Shown: positions 1-9,868 of the stretch, piece by piece
Numbering within the stretch: position 1 is the stretch's first letter
How the letters are laid out: the number at the start of each line of letters is the position of its first letter
Assembly: GCF_000143415.4 (NCBI RefSeq)
Contig: NW_003314303.1
Span: 751,968 to 774,714 of the forward strand
Reading direction: 5' to 3'
DNA length: 22,747 nt
DNA from: Selaginella moellendorffii
Taxonomy: Eukaryota > Streptophyta > Lycopodiopsida > Selaginellales > Selaginellaceae
The notes under the pieces: generated by a model
What the model was told of the DNA's origin: nothing
Databases searched by the model: none
Seen by the model: the letters and a program-made list of their open reading frames with translations, nothing else
Made by a program: the position numbers and the translations under genes

Positions 1-34
1 TCAAGGGGGGAAAGCCCAAAGCGGGCATCTCCCA

Positions 35-56
35 GGGGGGGGGGGGGGGGGGGGGG
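35..56. repeat. Run of 22 G
   Basis: An uninterrupted guanine homopolymer of 22 bases lies inside the retroelement leader/LTR. Its true length may be uncertain, because homopolymers of this size are prone to sequencing and assembly error. Confidence 0.9.
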
Positions 57-781
57 ATATAGGGGGTTCCAAAAGTATAGTAGGGATAGTGAGGTCTAGG
101 AACCAGTCTTGAAGGAACTCTCCAGTGGTGCTTCCAAACTGACTTGAGGTTGAGACTGGGGCCGAAGGGCCTTGGGTGGGAGTGAGTATGGACTCGGGTG
201 GTGCCAGAAGGGCCACCCAAGGAAGTGCTCAAGAGCAGCTCCTACTCCCGAAAGGGAAACCGACTGCAATGCTCCCGACTCATGTGGAGTGGTGCCCCAC
301 TTGAGTACTTGGTGGCTCATTGGTCCTCGCCCTTCCTAGGGGCTTGGACTTTCCCTTCGGGATGGAAGTGGGGGGGTAGAGGTACCCATACCAGGCCGTT
401 AGGCCACGGTGTTTCGCCCCGGCGTCCCGAAGCAAGTGTTGCACCTAAAGCTTGGGATTTAGAGGGTCCTATGATCAAGTCATGTTGTACCAAGGGATGT
501 TAGGAACCTGGAGGCTTGGTGTGCTTGGCTGCTTGTGCCTGTGGGGAGTGTAGCCAAACCTTAAGTCCAATCTAACCCAGGGAGGGGGATTGGGAGAGAT
601 TTGGTAATCCGTGGATGGATGACTAACGCTCTGTGGCTCGTGTAGTGAGTAGCTGAAACCAAGTAGGAGCTGGTACAATAGGCGGGAACCTTGGTGAGGG
701 AACTTAGCAAAAGCTAAGGCAGTGTTGGTTGGATAAACGAGGTAAGTTGGGAAATTGGAAAGGAAAAATTTGTGGCTTACA
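57..781 (+). repeat. Probable 3' part of the 5' LTR of the gypsy element
   Basis: This stretch has no credible coding frame and lies just before a primer-binding site. It ends in CA at 780-781, the normal LTR terminus, three bases before the site. The left LTR border cannot be set because there is no second LTR in the window to align with. The LTR may begin before base 1, or at an internal TG such as the TGTTAGGAACC sequence at about 499. Confidence 0.55.
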
Positions 782-784
782 ATT

Positions 785-797
785 TGGTATTGGAGTG
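785..797 (+). other. Primer-binding site, initiator-tRNA-Met type
   Basis: TGGTATTGGAGTG resembles the usual plant initiator-Met primer-binding site (TGGTATCAGAGC...), with the middle CA changed to TG. It sits 3 bases after a CA dinucleotide that would close the LTR, and gag begins shortly afterwards. This is where a tRNA would prime minus-strand DNA synthesis. Confidence 0.65.
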
Positions 798-841
798 TTT
801 TCCTCAGTTCTAGCGAAGGATAGAGGCAGATTGCTGGGAGA

Positions 842-1962
842 TGGCAAAAGCGGGGCGTAAACGAACCTCCGCCAGAGCTAGAGCCTCCAGTCGAACAAGA
901 GGCTATGGATGAGGAATCCTTGCATGAGGAGGACTTCAGTGAGGAAACTTCCAAACAGGAGTCCGGTGGTGAGCTTCGGTCGTCCAAGGCTTGATTGGAC
1001 GTTCTAAAAGGACAATTGGCACAAACCAATGCCCTGCTGGAGACTCTTGTACGCAAGCTAAAGCGTGACAAGAAGCAGAAGAAAAAGCGAAAGACTACGG
1101 ATGCTGGTAGCACAAAAGGTGCGGACCCTTCGGTAGGGACTAAGGCAGAACCAAACAAGGTCGAATAGACTGAAGTGGAATCAATCCCTCAAGCAGTTCC
1201 CAAGTACAAACCAAAGCCCCCACCGGTCTTCAAGGGAGCGAATGACTATAAGGTGGTGGAGGATTGGTTTTACGATATGGAGGACTACTTCCGAGCATTG
1301 CGGTTACCGAGTTCGGAGAAGGTCCTATGTGCAAAACCATACTTGGCAGATAATGCCAAGTCTTGGTGGAGAACAACAGAGGCCAACGAAGGATCGGTGG
1401 CCACTTGGGAAATGATGAAGGTGAGGATTCGCGCGACGTATGTTCCTCCGAATGCTACTCATCACCTAAGGGATGAGCTGAGTAGGCTGAAGCAGACCGG
1501 AACCATTCAAGAGTATATAAATGGGTTTATGGCAAAGAGGATACTGGTCACGGATATGGGTGATATGGATGTGTTCCATGCCTTCATATCAAGCTTGCAA
1601 ACCTCGGCTCGCGGCGAGGTGATGCGTTGGAACTTGACCAATTAGAAGGAAGCATTGGATGCAGCTATCAAGGTGCATTTCAACGATAACCTGCAAAAGG
1701 GGAAGACGACAGGGTCGGGTCCACGTTTAGCAAAGGGGCCAAACCAAGGGGAACATATAGCAAAAAGAAATTCAAGAAGAGTTTCTTTAAAAATGAGTCC
1801 TCGGGGGTTCCAGAAAGGCAAATCCGGTGGTCAGCGAGCAAGTACGTGGGGGAGTTAGGCAAAGAGAAACAAACCCATGGATAAAAAGGTCAAGTTAGTT
1901 AGCAGTGTGGGAAACAAGTATGTTACAACTATGGCGAAGCGGGACACTTTTCGAGGGAATGT
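842..1962 (+). pseudogene. gag: gag (capsid/nucleocapsid) of the gypsy element, broken
   Basis: The reading frame runs through an acidic, proline-rich N-terminus and a basic Lys/Arg-rich stretch. It then enters a retrotransposon gag domain at about 1230-1640 (WFYDMEDYF, AKSWW, FHAFISSL). In-frame stops are at 992 (TGA), 1166 (TAG) and 1643 (TAG); all three are explained by C-to-T change of Arg or Gln codons. After a frame change between about 1858 and 1921 a nucleocapsid zinc knuckle appears at 1921-1962. It reads C-Y-N-Y-G-E-A-G-H-F-S-R-E-C, and the second cysteine of the CCHC signature has become Tyr, so zinc binding would be lost. The start codon is not identified. Confidence 0.85.
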
Positions 1963-2089
1963 CCCTACCTAAAGAAGGCCAAAGCCAATATGGCCATTAA
2001 GTCGGGTGAAATCCAAAATGAGATATATGATCCAATCCCTAGCTCAAAGTTACTCATTACATGAGAAACTTTGGTAGAGAGTTGTTCGC

Positions 2090-2430
2090 GACATCTACTA
2101 GCCCTTCGAGGGAAGCTTGGAGGTAGCTTTGTTAAGATCCTTATTGACACGGGTGTTTCGAATAATTTTGTGGCTACAGACATAATCCGGCAAGCTGGAC
2201 TAACAATGTAGCGGCTGGGCGAACCAAGGACTATAGAGTTTATTCAAGGTAGCCAAAGCACCGATGAAGTGCTTTGACAAGCGAGAGTCAAAGTAGGGAC
2301 ATGGAAAGTAGACATGGATTTCACCGTGTTGGACATAGCGGGATTTGACGTAATCTTTGGGATGGATTGATTCAATCGGTTCATGGTAGCCCTGCATGGA
2401 CAAGGTAGGAACCTTGTGGTACTAGCGAAT
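2090..2430 (+). pseudogene. Retropepsin-like aspartic protease of the gypsy element, broken
   Basis: The frame contains LIDTGVSNNFV around 2140-2175, with the catalytic Asp-Thr-Gly at 2146-2154. The following residue is Val where Ala/Ser is usual. Further on is GFDVIFGMD-stop-F at about 2344-2372, matching the conserved GMDWL-type strand of Ty3 proteases; the stop is TGA where Trp is expected. Another in-frame stop lies near 2208. In the family this enzyme cleaves the Gag-Pol polyprotein. The boundaries are approximate. Confidence 0.75.
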
Positions 2431-2778
2431 GCCCAAGGAAGAAGATCTAGAGTGGAGGCCCAGGATCTAAAGGTAGGGCAATGCAAAGCCAAAGACTCCT
2501 GCCTAAATCTAGTGTCCACGAGAGGACAACTCATTAAAGGAACCAAGGCAGCATTTTTGTGCTTATGTAAGCAACCAAAGGGAACGACTCGAGAGACGAT
2601 CCGTTGGGGTTTAAATATAGAGGGAAAGGGCCCATGAACAAGAGTGCACCCCCTTTTCCAATCGGTTAAGGGTCTTGGGATATTTGGGGTTAAGCGTCTT
2701 TGGGTTTGAATAGTATTGGGCTGGGTGACCTCCTGGGAAGTTCAAATTCAAGAGCTTACAACTTACTCTCGGTGAAGA

Positions 2779-3727
2779 GTGACAAAAAGGACGGGAAGGG
2801 AAGAAGTACCTTTAGTGATCCGGCGGGTGTTGGACCAATTCCAGGATACCATGCAAGAGGAGTTACCGACGGGGTTGCCCCCCGCACGACCGATGGAACA
2901 TAAGATTGAGCTGGTTGAGGGTGCTAAGGTGGTGGTTTGTCCCCCCTATTGTTTGAATGAAAAGGAACTCGAGGAGTTCAAGCGCCAACTAAAGGAGTTG
3001 GTGGACAAAGGGTATGTTAGGTTGAGCAAGTCGCCATATGGGGTACCGGTGTTATTTGTGAAAAAGAAAGATGGATCTATGCATATGTGCATAGACTACT
3101 GGTTGCTTAACAAGTATACAAAGAAGAACAAATACCCTTTGCCAAGGATTGAGGACATATTCGATAGGTTGGGAAAGGCAAAATACTTCTCGAGGATTGA
3201 CCTAAGGTCAGGATACTACCAAATCAGGGTAGCAGAGGAAGATGTTGAGAAGACAGCCTGTCAAACAAGGTATGGAAGCTTTGAGTTTCTGGTGATGCCC
3301 TTCGAGCTATGCAATGCGCCGGCAACATTTTCGGTGTTGATGAACCATATCTTTATACCCTATCTGGATCACTTTGTGGTCGTCTATATTGACGACATCC
3401 TGATCTATAGCAAAATGCTAGAGGAGCATGCTGAACACTTGACGAAGGTGTTTGAGAAACTAAGGGAACATTAGCTGTATGCTAAAGAGAGCAAATGTGA
3501 CTTTGCTCAACAAAAGGTAAAGTTTCTCGGGCATGTGGTGGGCAAGGACGGGCTCAAGGTGGACCCCGAGAAGGTCCAAGCGATTCAGGATTGGGAGCGA
3601 CTATCGAATGTACACCAATTAAGGGCATTCTTGGGGCTATGCAACTACTACCGAAGGTTTATCAAACACTATTTGAGAGTAGCCCTACCTTTAACGGACC
3701 AAACGGGAAAAGGGAAGATGGTATAGA
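2779..3727 (+). pseudogene. pol: Reverse transcriptase of the gypsy element, broken
   Basis: The domain is nearly complete. Family motifs occur in order: the N-terminal [13 protein letters not shown] block, [18 protein letters not shown], a CIDY segment, [36 protein letters not shown] and the catalytic [11 protein letters not shown] (YIDD). The thumb/connection block follows after a TAG at 3472 (REH-stop-LYAK, Gln expected). FLGHVVGKDGLKVDP and LRAFLGLCNYYRRFI are present. A second TAG at 3724 sits where Trp is expected. Other changes fit single transitions, such as Arg to Trp in DYWLLNK. The polypeptide joins on to RNase H. Confidence 0.95.
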
Positions 3728-4195
3728 CAGCAGAATGCGAGGCGGCATTTGTCCACCTCAAAGGGAAGTTGAGGAAGGCTCTCGTGTTAGAATTACCAGA
3801 CTTTGGTAAGGACTTTGAGGTAGAAATGGATGCTTCAGACTTTGCGTTGGACACAGTTTGAAGTAAGACAACCATCCAATAGCGTTCTTCTTGAAGAAGT
3901 TGGACAAGGCTCAACGAAAGTGGCCTGCCCACGAGAAGGAATTATTTACGGTAGTCAAGGCACTCAAGGAGTGGCGACACTACCTTGGGAGACACTTTAA
4001 GGTTTACACGGACAATGTGGCAACGAAACACTTCTTGTACAGCCTAACCTGAGAGGGAAATAGGGTCGGTGGGCCAATGCTTTGGCTGAGTTTGATTGCG
4101 AGATTCTGTACAAGCCTGAGAGGAGCAACATCATGGCGGATGCACTAAGTCAGAAAGCGAGCTTGAAGTTGGCAATATCCAGCATGACAGAAACC
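3728..4195 (+). pseudogene. RNase H domain of the gypsy element, broken
   Basis: The sequence shows FEVEMDASDFALD (first catalytic Asp), then after frame breaks KLDKAQRKWPAHEKELFTVVKALKEWRHYLG (given here as the motifs AHEKELF and EWRHYLG) and the YTDN motif with a further catalytic Asp. It ends in AEFDCEILYKPERSN and ADALSQK, the usual linker into integrase. Stops and a frame change occur between about 3858 and 4080. In the intact element this domain degrades the RNA of the RNA:DNA hybrid. Confidence 0.88.
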
Positions 4196-4389
4196 TTTTG
4201 GGATGATGTGCGGGTAGCATATGAGAACGATGGTCTAGCACAAGAAGTGTTGCTGAGGAATTTGGAGGCGCGGGAAGCTCACCAAAGAGGTGAGCTGCCA
4301 ATGGAAGAGAAAACGGGTTATGCAGAACGCAACGGACTCATCTATTACAAGCAAACAAGGGTGTATATTCTAGAAGGGGAACTAAAGAA

Positions 4390-4885
4390 GGTAACATTAG
4401 AAGAATGTTATGACGGACCTCTTGTGGGACACGGCGGAATGCCCAAAATAATAGGCTTACTCAAGAGGAAGTACCATTAACCAAATATAGCTAAGAACGT
4501 TCAAGACTATGTAAAGATATGTCCAACATGTTAACAGGTCAAAACCGTGACTAAAGTTAATAGGGGCTTGTTACAAAACATCTCAATTCCAGATCGTCTG
4601 TAGAAATGTCTTATGATAGACTTCATCACGGGACTCCCCCCAAATGAGGGGTTTGATGCAATATTCGTGGTGGTGGGCTGATTTTTTAAGATAGCACATT
4701 TCATACCCACCACAACGGAAGTTGATGCGGAAAATGTGGCAAAGCTATTCTTCGAACAAGTGGTTCGAGTGCGGGGAAGGCCAGAGGAGATCATCTCAAA
4801 TAGAGATAAGATCTTCATCAGTAGGTTCTAGAGAACTCTCCTGAAATAGTATCGCACCAAGTTGAAATTCATACCTTAATCTGCT
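4390..4885 (+). pseudogene. Integrase of the gypsy element, 3'-truncated and broken
   Basis: An HHCC zinc-binding domain is seen: VGHGGMPK, then KYH-stop-PNIAKNV, then CPTC-stop-QVK. The DDE core follows with MIDFITGLPP (first Asp), AHFIPTTTEVDAENVAKLF, and ISNRDKIF (second Asp). The sequence departs from the family at about 4880, before the third catalytic residue (Glu). Stops at about 4478, 4532, 4603, 4679 and 4828 fall where Trp, Gln or Arg is expected. Confidence 0.88.
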
Positions 4886-4886
4886 C

Positions 4887-5093
4887 ATGAATGGAAACCA
4901 CGTTGGCAATGGTAACTGCACATCCGAGTTCTACCAGCTTCTTGCCGAGGAATACAACTGGCGAAAAGTGCCCCTGAGCAGGATACGGGACGAGTACCAC
5001 ATGTGGTTTGCCTGCAAAAATCATATTGTCAATGCAGTTTCTCTAGAAGAAGAAGAAAGAACGAACCTGAAGCGCTATATTTTGGTGGAGTAG
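4887..5093 (+). other. Unidentified 68-codon open frame between retroelement and TRM-like gene
   Basis: An ATG-started frame follows the integrase break. It has a plausible amino-acid mix (for example SEFYQLLAEEYNWRKVPLSR and an acidic EEEER cluster), but I do not recognise a family. It may be an exon or relic of an unrelated gene captured at the retroelement's broken end, or chance. No promoter or splice partner could be assigned. Confidence 0.25.
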
Positions 5094-5153
5094 GCCAGCT
5101 GACACACCGAAGCCCGTTCCTCGCCCTTCCACCTTGGCTTTTTCCGGAAAGAA

Positions 5154-7288
5154 TCATTCTTCCGTCTCGGGGAAAACGAGTGGACACTTGTCGCAGGTTC
5201 CTGACTTCAGTAACTCTCTGGCAGCCTCATCCAGTAGAAAGCTGAAAATCTCCTTCGCAATTTGCACTGCTATTCTCTGTAGCTCCTCCTCTGTGCCTGC
5301 CCAGTTTGCCTCTTTACTAACATCTCCCTGGTGAAGGCCTTCGACTGACTGCTGCTGGAGGCCTGTGTTATGGCATATCTCACTCCAAACGTCTCGCAGA
5401 AGCCCCCGGCTCGAAGGCTTACAAGACTTCCGAGCCAAAATCTCGTTGACGACGTCGAAGAGAAACCGGCGATGAGATAAACTGTCAGGATTTCCTTGAT
5501 AATCGGCTTCCAGCGTCTGAAAAGCTTGAGAAATAGCCACAGGCCTTCGACTGTCACACTCATAAAGGGGCAGATTCTTGGACGCCAAAAGTACCTTAGA
5601 AACGTAGACAAGATCTGCTAGACGAGTGTCAGCCACAGGTTTCCCTGTGTTTACTCCCCGATTCGGTGCTTTTAAAAATCGACGAGTTTCTGCAAGGACG
5701 CCACGTTAATTCAGAGAAAAGAAACCTTGTTCATAGGTAGCATTACCTCCCGAGTGTCTTTTGCGAAGTTCCAAAATAGATACTGGACTTGTCTAACGTC
5801 TCGCTCGCATTTCCAGTGGCCTGAAAAAATTCGTCATCGAGAGAAAGACCACCTTGGAAACCAGACCTCTACGATTTCAACTTGAGGCGCCAGTCGTGTA
5901 TCATAATCTTCAGAAAAGGTTCTCTGTTCTAGCGTGTCTCCAGGCCGGTCTTCGTCAACGAGAGCCTGCTTTCTCGAAAGTTTTATTGGCGTCGTTTGGT
6001 ATGCTGGTGAAGAAGTCGTAAGATTCGCACTTTCCAAACTTTGGTAGCAACTGATATATCGTCTCAGCGTCGGAGTGGAAGCGTCTTGGATGTCCAGTGG
6101 CGTCCGTTCTGGCGAAGGCAAATGCGAGCTGACGTCTCTGAAAGCACTCTCCCGAGCCTTCCTGGTGATCTCTTGAGCGATTTCTTTCGCATCCTTGGAG
6201 CCATCTCTGAGGCGATGTATAACGAACTCCCTGGCAGATTGCTGCTGCGTTTAGGTTTCGGTGACAGCGTGCAGTACTTTCTCCCTGGCTGGAGAGTCGG
6301 GCTCAAACTCCTCCCTGTGAAATCGCGGTTGCGTTTCAAAGACTTTGTTGCTGGTTGTTTCCCGAAAATCTGGAGAGTGCGGCTTGTTGATCATCACCTT
6401 CTCGTGAAATTGTCTAGTTTCTCTTGTGCTAGCATGTACTGGTGGAGAACAGGACCCTGTTTCTTGTCGTCCCTTTGCCGGACCAGGCTTCAAAACTACA
6501 ATCCTCGTCGAACCATTATCAATAGAGACTTTCTTTCGAGTTTCAGCACGTTGCCCTTCATGTCCGTTCAACAAGAGATGGAGAAGAGTTGGCGTCTTCA
6601 AAGGCTCCTCATTCACAGGCTCCACTGGACTTTCAAACTGGAGAAAGCTGTCCTTACTCGGCTCGAGAGACCGCATCGCTTCCAAAAGCTGCCGGGATCG
6701 GTGCGTAACCCTCGGAGAGTAATTCGGTGTTGTACCCTCCCGGAAAGTCTCGCCCAGCACTGACTTTGTGGCTCTTGAAAACTGGCCAGCTTCTTGCGAC
6801 TGTGTCTCGAGAGTTTGCGCGAGACAGCTTCTATCATCTTCGCCCTTTCCAACGAAGAGCCGTTCCTCTTAAGCATGTCACCCATTGTCTCTACCGGCAT
6901 TGTCTCGAGACCCATAAGTCTTGCCACTACACCCGGTGGTTTTGCTTTTGCACACGTTGAAAGAACGCTATGCTTCGCAGCTGGAATCTCAAAGCCAAAC
7001 TGGAAGATCATATGGTGAGACACACGAATAGAAAGAAAAAATAAAAGCAAAGAACACTTACGGGGATCCATCGAGAACTCGGGACTGGACAATCCAGGCT
7101 ATTCCTCGGAGCTTCGACTCCTGGAAGAAAAATCTAAGGGGCTCGATCGACACGCAAGAAAATCAATGCCGGTTTGGTATACCTTCTCGATTCCTCCTGC
7201 AAGATCGATTGGTGCTCCCGCTGGAGAAGATCCCGAATATCGGAGTGTTCATGCCTTGTACCAAACGATAATCTACCTCAAGATCCAT
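5154..7288 (-). pseudogene. TRM/LONGIFOLIA-like (DUF4378) gene, probably inactive
   Basis: Family members are TONNEAU1-recruiting, microtubule/cortex-associated proteins. The N-terminal signature VVARLMGLETMP lies near 6930. A second motif, IVVLKPGP, lies near 6505, and a DUF4378 domain ends at 5154 (HRRFLFDVVNEILAR; IAKEIFSFLLDE). The likely last exon is 5154-5689. Introns are proposed at 5821-5866 and at 5690-5783 (the donor at 5783 keeps frame; one at 5746 does not). Another intron ends near 6999 or 6980 and begins at 7061 (GTAAGT donor). Breaks are an in-frame TAA at 6251-6253 and a frame switch at about 6790-6830, after SRKLSRHS; the switch is also present in the second copy. The start is unresolved: ATG at 7071 joins the motif frame if the 6980 acceptor is used, while ATG at 7288 opens a frame that is broken here. 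Gene-family identity is strong; loss of function is likely. Confidence 0.8.
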
Positions 7289-7814
7289 CAATCCCTGACA
7301 TTCTCGCGTGCGCGCTTACTTTGGAATGGAGAATCCCTCGCCCGGCGCTCGCGAAAGAGCTCCTCGATCGCGAAGAAAGGAATGATATAAAGAGGAAGAC
7401 CTAGAAAGAAGAAAACGTGCCTTTGGAAGAGCGCAAATTCAAAGCTTCTTACCCGCCGCCAAATTTTACACAACGACATTGACCGCTGGTAAATTCTGGA
7501 GACTTTTACCAGATGATCTCGTGAACAGTGTGACGGATATTCTATTAGGGTAGGAAAAAAAGATAACTTGATTGTAACCAATTTGTAAGAATTTAACTTG
7601 GATAATCAACTAAAGGTTAAATTAGATTTAATTTACCACGCTCCTGTTCATTAACGACTTGATCTGGAAATAAACTCATGGATAAATTTGTAACAACAAA
7701 TCCATTTTAATTCAAAGATAAAATTGATTTTTTACTGCAATTTCTTCAGAGGGCTATATTTTTTCCACAAAATACTTCTTCAGTAAACCTGTCCTGACCA
7801 CTTTTCTAATGGCG
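7289..7814. other. Upstream/intergenic DNA, no gene recognised
   Basis: This is the region 5' of the TRM-like gene and before the cupin relic. It is GC-mixed up to about 7470 and strongly AT-rich after 7550. No convincing coding frame or RNA gene is seen. Copy B carries small indels here relative to copy A; for example, 14 bases near 7460 of A are missing from B, and about 27 bases are extra in B near 18630. Confidence 0.6.
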
Positions 7815-8130
7815 GGATTACGAGTTTTGGCTCGGCAGCCACTCCAAGATGTTGAAGGAAGCTCGGGTTGGGGCGTCACGCTTCAGTCTCAATGCTGATG
7901 CCGAAATACTCCAATTCTAATCAGATCTTTTATGTGCTCGAAGGTAAGAGATTGATTTTCTAGTATGTAAATTTTTTTCTCATGCATGCTAAAATTCCGG
8001 GATTTTCTCTCTTCGTCCAGGAAATGGTAAAGTAGGACTGACTTTTGCGGAGAGTCCCGGCAAATGTAAAGAAAGGCGATGCTATCGCTGTTCCTCACGG
8101 CACTGTCAACTGGTGGTTTAACTCATTTCA
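7815..8130 (+). pseudogene. Cupin-superfamily gene relic, copy A
   Basis: Two exon pieces flank a clean intron at 7944-8020 (GTAAGAG...GTCCAG, 77 bp). Exon one carries GWGVTLQS, LNADAE and NQIFYVLEG in shifting frames. Exon two gives NGKVGLTFAESPG and then, after a one-base frame change, VKKGDAIAVPHGTVNWWFN. This is the two-strand signature of the cupin barrel (YVLEG...G.V and GD...VP.G...W). Seed-storage (11S/vicilin) and germin-like proteins have this layout. Several frameshifts and an early end after WWFN show it is non-functional. The frame breaks recur in copy B. Confidence 0.7.
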
Positions 8131-8439
8131 TAATCTACAATTGTAACTCTGCGAACTCTTGGCAGTGGTTGAGAGATGAGGAAGAACTCAAAAAAAATCA
8201 AAGCACAAGCCATCCCAAGCCAGCATTCCAACTCTCAAAATTCCCAATACTTCCCAATCACTAATCTGGCTCACAAACTAATGAGCCAACACTTGCTCAT
8301 CCAATGGTGTTGTGGGTAGTTGGATTATACTGTTGAAAAATGGGCGAAATGAGCTTGATTCTCAACCGGCCACACTTTAGTGACCTCTTATGCACTGTAG
8401 TGAGCTCCATCCCAACATGTTTATATCCCTCAGAGTAAC
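8131..8439. other. Intergenic DNA, no gene recognised
   Basis: No coding signal is seen. The region is unique sequence shared with copy B at 19040-19373, where small insertions and deletions distinguish the two. Confidence 0.55.
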
Positions 8440-8585
8440 AGTGATGTTGGTAACTCTCAAGATCTAGAGACCTTTGATCTTCTCAGCAGCAGTCTTGAAC
8501 TCCTTGTTGCCAACATAAGGAGAAGCTAAAGGGAAACAAATGATAGGGATGATTTTCTTCTTGGAAAGATTTACATTCAATTTCT
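8440..8585 (-). pseudogene. Possible class-3 lipase / phospholipase A1 fragment, copy A
   Basis: The - strand frame reads PLASPYVGNKEFKTAAEKIKG, a stop, then ILRVTNI. This fits the class-3 lipase (DAD1-like phospholipase A1) block usually written F-A-S/A-P-R-V-G-N..F, followed by LRVTN. The catalytic serine block (GHSLGG) is not recognisable upstream. Only this short block can be read, so it is a relic. Copy B has lost 13 bases within the VGN region. Confidence 0.45.
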
Positions 8586-9234
8586 TGTTAGGTGATAGCA
8601 TATGCCCAAAAAGTTGTCAGTGATGCAGTGCTCTGGCATGCTAATGGCTTGGCCTACATGGTAAAATAAACTTGCATAATGATAAAGTTCACAGCTTTTC
8701 ATTTTCCTCTTAGTTTGTGTGTTATAACTCCTTCACGCCAACATTCACTTTATCCACTAAAACTCTGGAAAAGATGAAGACATTGTTTGCTCTCATTGGC
8801 TCTAGTTCTGTGTCCACTCTTGAAGAATAAAATGCTCGCTAAAAAAGGGAAATTAAAATTAAAATCAACATATTTAGAAAAGGAAATATTTATTATATTT
8901 TAAAGAAAGTTAATAAGTTAGATCATCTAAGAATATTTTCAGTATATCCATTATTGTTTGCTTAACAAATTATCTTAATCATATACTCTACAAGGTTGAG
9001 ATTAGTGTAGTATTGAGGAAATAGATAGGATACTTCACTATTAGCTGAATATCTTGAGGCTCTACAATGAGTTACACAATACTAATACATATTTGTCTTT
9101 TAAGACTAATAGATCACACTAGATGATGATGAAAAGCTGAGGTGAATGGCATTTAAAATTATTGCCATGGTGCAAGATAAGGCTCTAATACGACATTATG
9201 GGGAAGAATTGAACAACTTATGCAATATGGTCAA
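8586..9234. other. AT-rich intergenic DNA, no gene recognised
   Basis: Mostly AT-rich sequence with no coding frame I can support. The matching part of copy B (about 19513-20164) is closely similar, so the region is ancestral to the duplication. It may hide further decayed exons of the lipase relic. Confidence 0.55.
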
Positions 9235-9860
9235 TTGCTAGTCCACCTTAGCAAAAGTCTCCAGGAAAAACCCATTATCCTTGAGATGCGATGCAAATAC
9301 TTCCACCCTTTCTGATTCTTGAAAGCTGGGATGGGGATTCCATTCCTGGGCTGCAAGGAAAAGGAACACGCTTCAAGTTGCGACCCAAGTGTGACAAGTC
9401 TTTGATCATCGTTTCCCCTCCTTTACAAGACACACCGGTACAGGCGGTGAGTGATCAATTCATCTGGGTCAAGCTTGTCCAGAATCTTGTCTGCATAGTA
9501 CTGCATAGCCGCAGTAAACACAACTATCTTGTAGAGCTTTGCCATGTCTCGCAGGAACTCGTCCACGCCGGGCCGCTTAGCCAAGCGCTCCAGTGGCACA
9601 ACTTTCCCGCTGAAGAGCCTGAGCGTTGCCCCTGTCGGGCATGGATGAGGGTGTTGTCCATGTCCAAAACCAACGTTGGCTTGTTTGGATCCAGAGGTGG
9701 CGGTAGAATACATGTAGTAATCTCACCCTTCGTTTTGACCTTCTTGGGCTGTGGCCTTCTTGGATCTGAAAATCCCAATCTCCATACTCGCGCTTCATTT
9801 TCGACAGAACTAGAGGTGAACATCAGCCTTTTTGTACTAAGGGCTGGCTTTCCAAACATG
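9235..9860 (-). pseudogene. CTD-phosphatase-like (NIF/HAD) gene relic, copy A
   Basis: The - strand shows LVLDMDNTLIHA (HAD motif I, DxDxT) near 9650. After a frame change come LAKRPGVDEFLRDM and IVVFTAAMQYYADKILDKLDP. Another change precedes MIKDLSHLGRNLKRV and then NGIPIPAF. This is the order of motifs in SCP/Dullard/NIF-type phosphatases, which act on phosphoserines such as those of the RNA polymerase II CTD. At least three frame changes and stops make it a pseudogene. The frameshift after the DxDxT motif is shared with copy B, so it predates the duplication. Confidence 0.78.
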
Positions 9861-9868
9861 ATGATCGC

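Larger units (their letters stand above)
1..4885 (+). mobile_element. Degenerate, truncated Ty3/gypsy LTR retrotransposon
   Basis: The order is LTR-like leader, primer-binding site, gag, protease, reverse transcriptase, RNase H, integrase, all on the + strand. Integrase following RT/RNase H is the Ty3/gypsy (Metaviridae) order. Every domain is interrupted by stops or frame changes, so the element is dead. It begins before or at the window edge. It is lost near 4880, within the integrase core after the second catalytic Asp and before the Glu, so the 3' LTR and polypurine tract are absent. It lies downstream of the 3' end of the - strand TRM-like gene, and the two are convergent. No chromodomain is visible because the integrase C-terminus is missing. 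Family assignment is firm from the RT; the clade is not resolved. Confidence 0.93.

Noticed and set aside
35-56. The 22-G run as a G-quadruplex or regulatory element
   Set aside because: A plain homopolymer in a dead LTR has no supporting context and its length may be a sequencing artefact.
475-1158. A 227-codon - strand frame over the retroelement leader and gag start
   Set aside because: Antisense to gag; it is low-complexity Ser-rich reverse complement of Glu/Lys-rich codons.
5690-5746. 57-bp intron in the TRM-like gene using the GTAATG donor
   Set aside because: The splice signals are good, but joining the neighbouring frames through it causes a frameshift. The GTATCT donor at 5783 with the same acceptor keeps the DUF4378 frame, so it is preferred, without certainty.
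6041-6763. A 240-codon open frame on the + strand
   Set aside because: It is antisense to the TRM-like body, where the - strand reads family motifs such as IVVLKPGP. No motif is seen on the + strand.
7384-7392. TATAAAGAG as a TATA box for the TRM-like gene
   Set aside because: TATAAAG reads on the + strand, opposite to the gene; on the - strand it is only CTTTATATC, a weak match.
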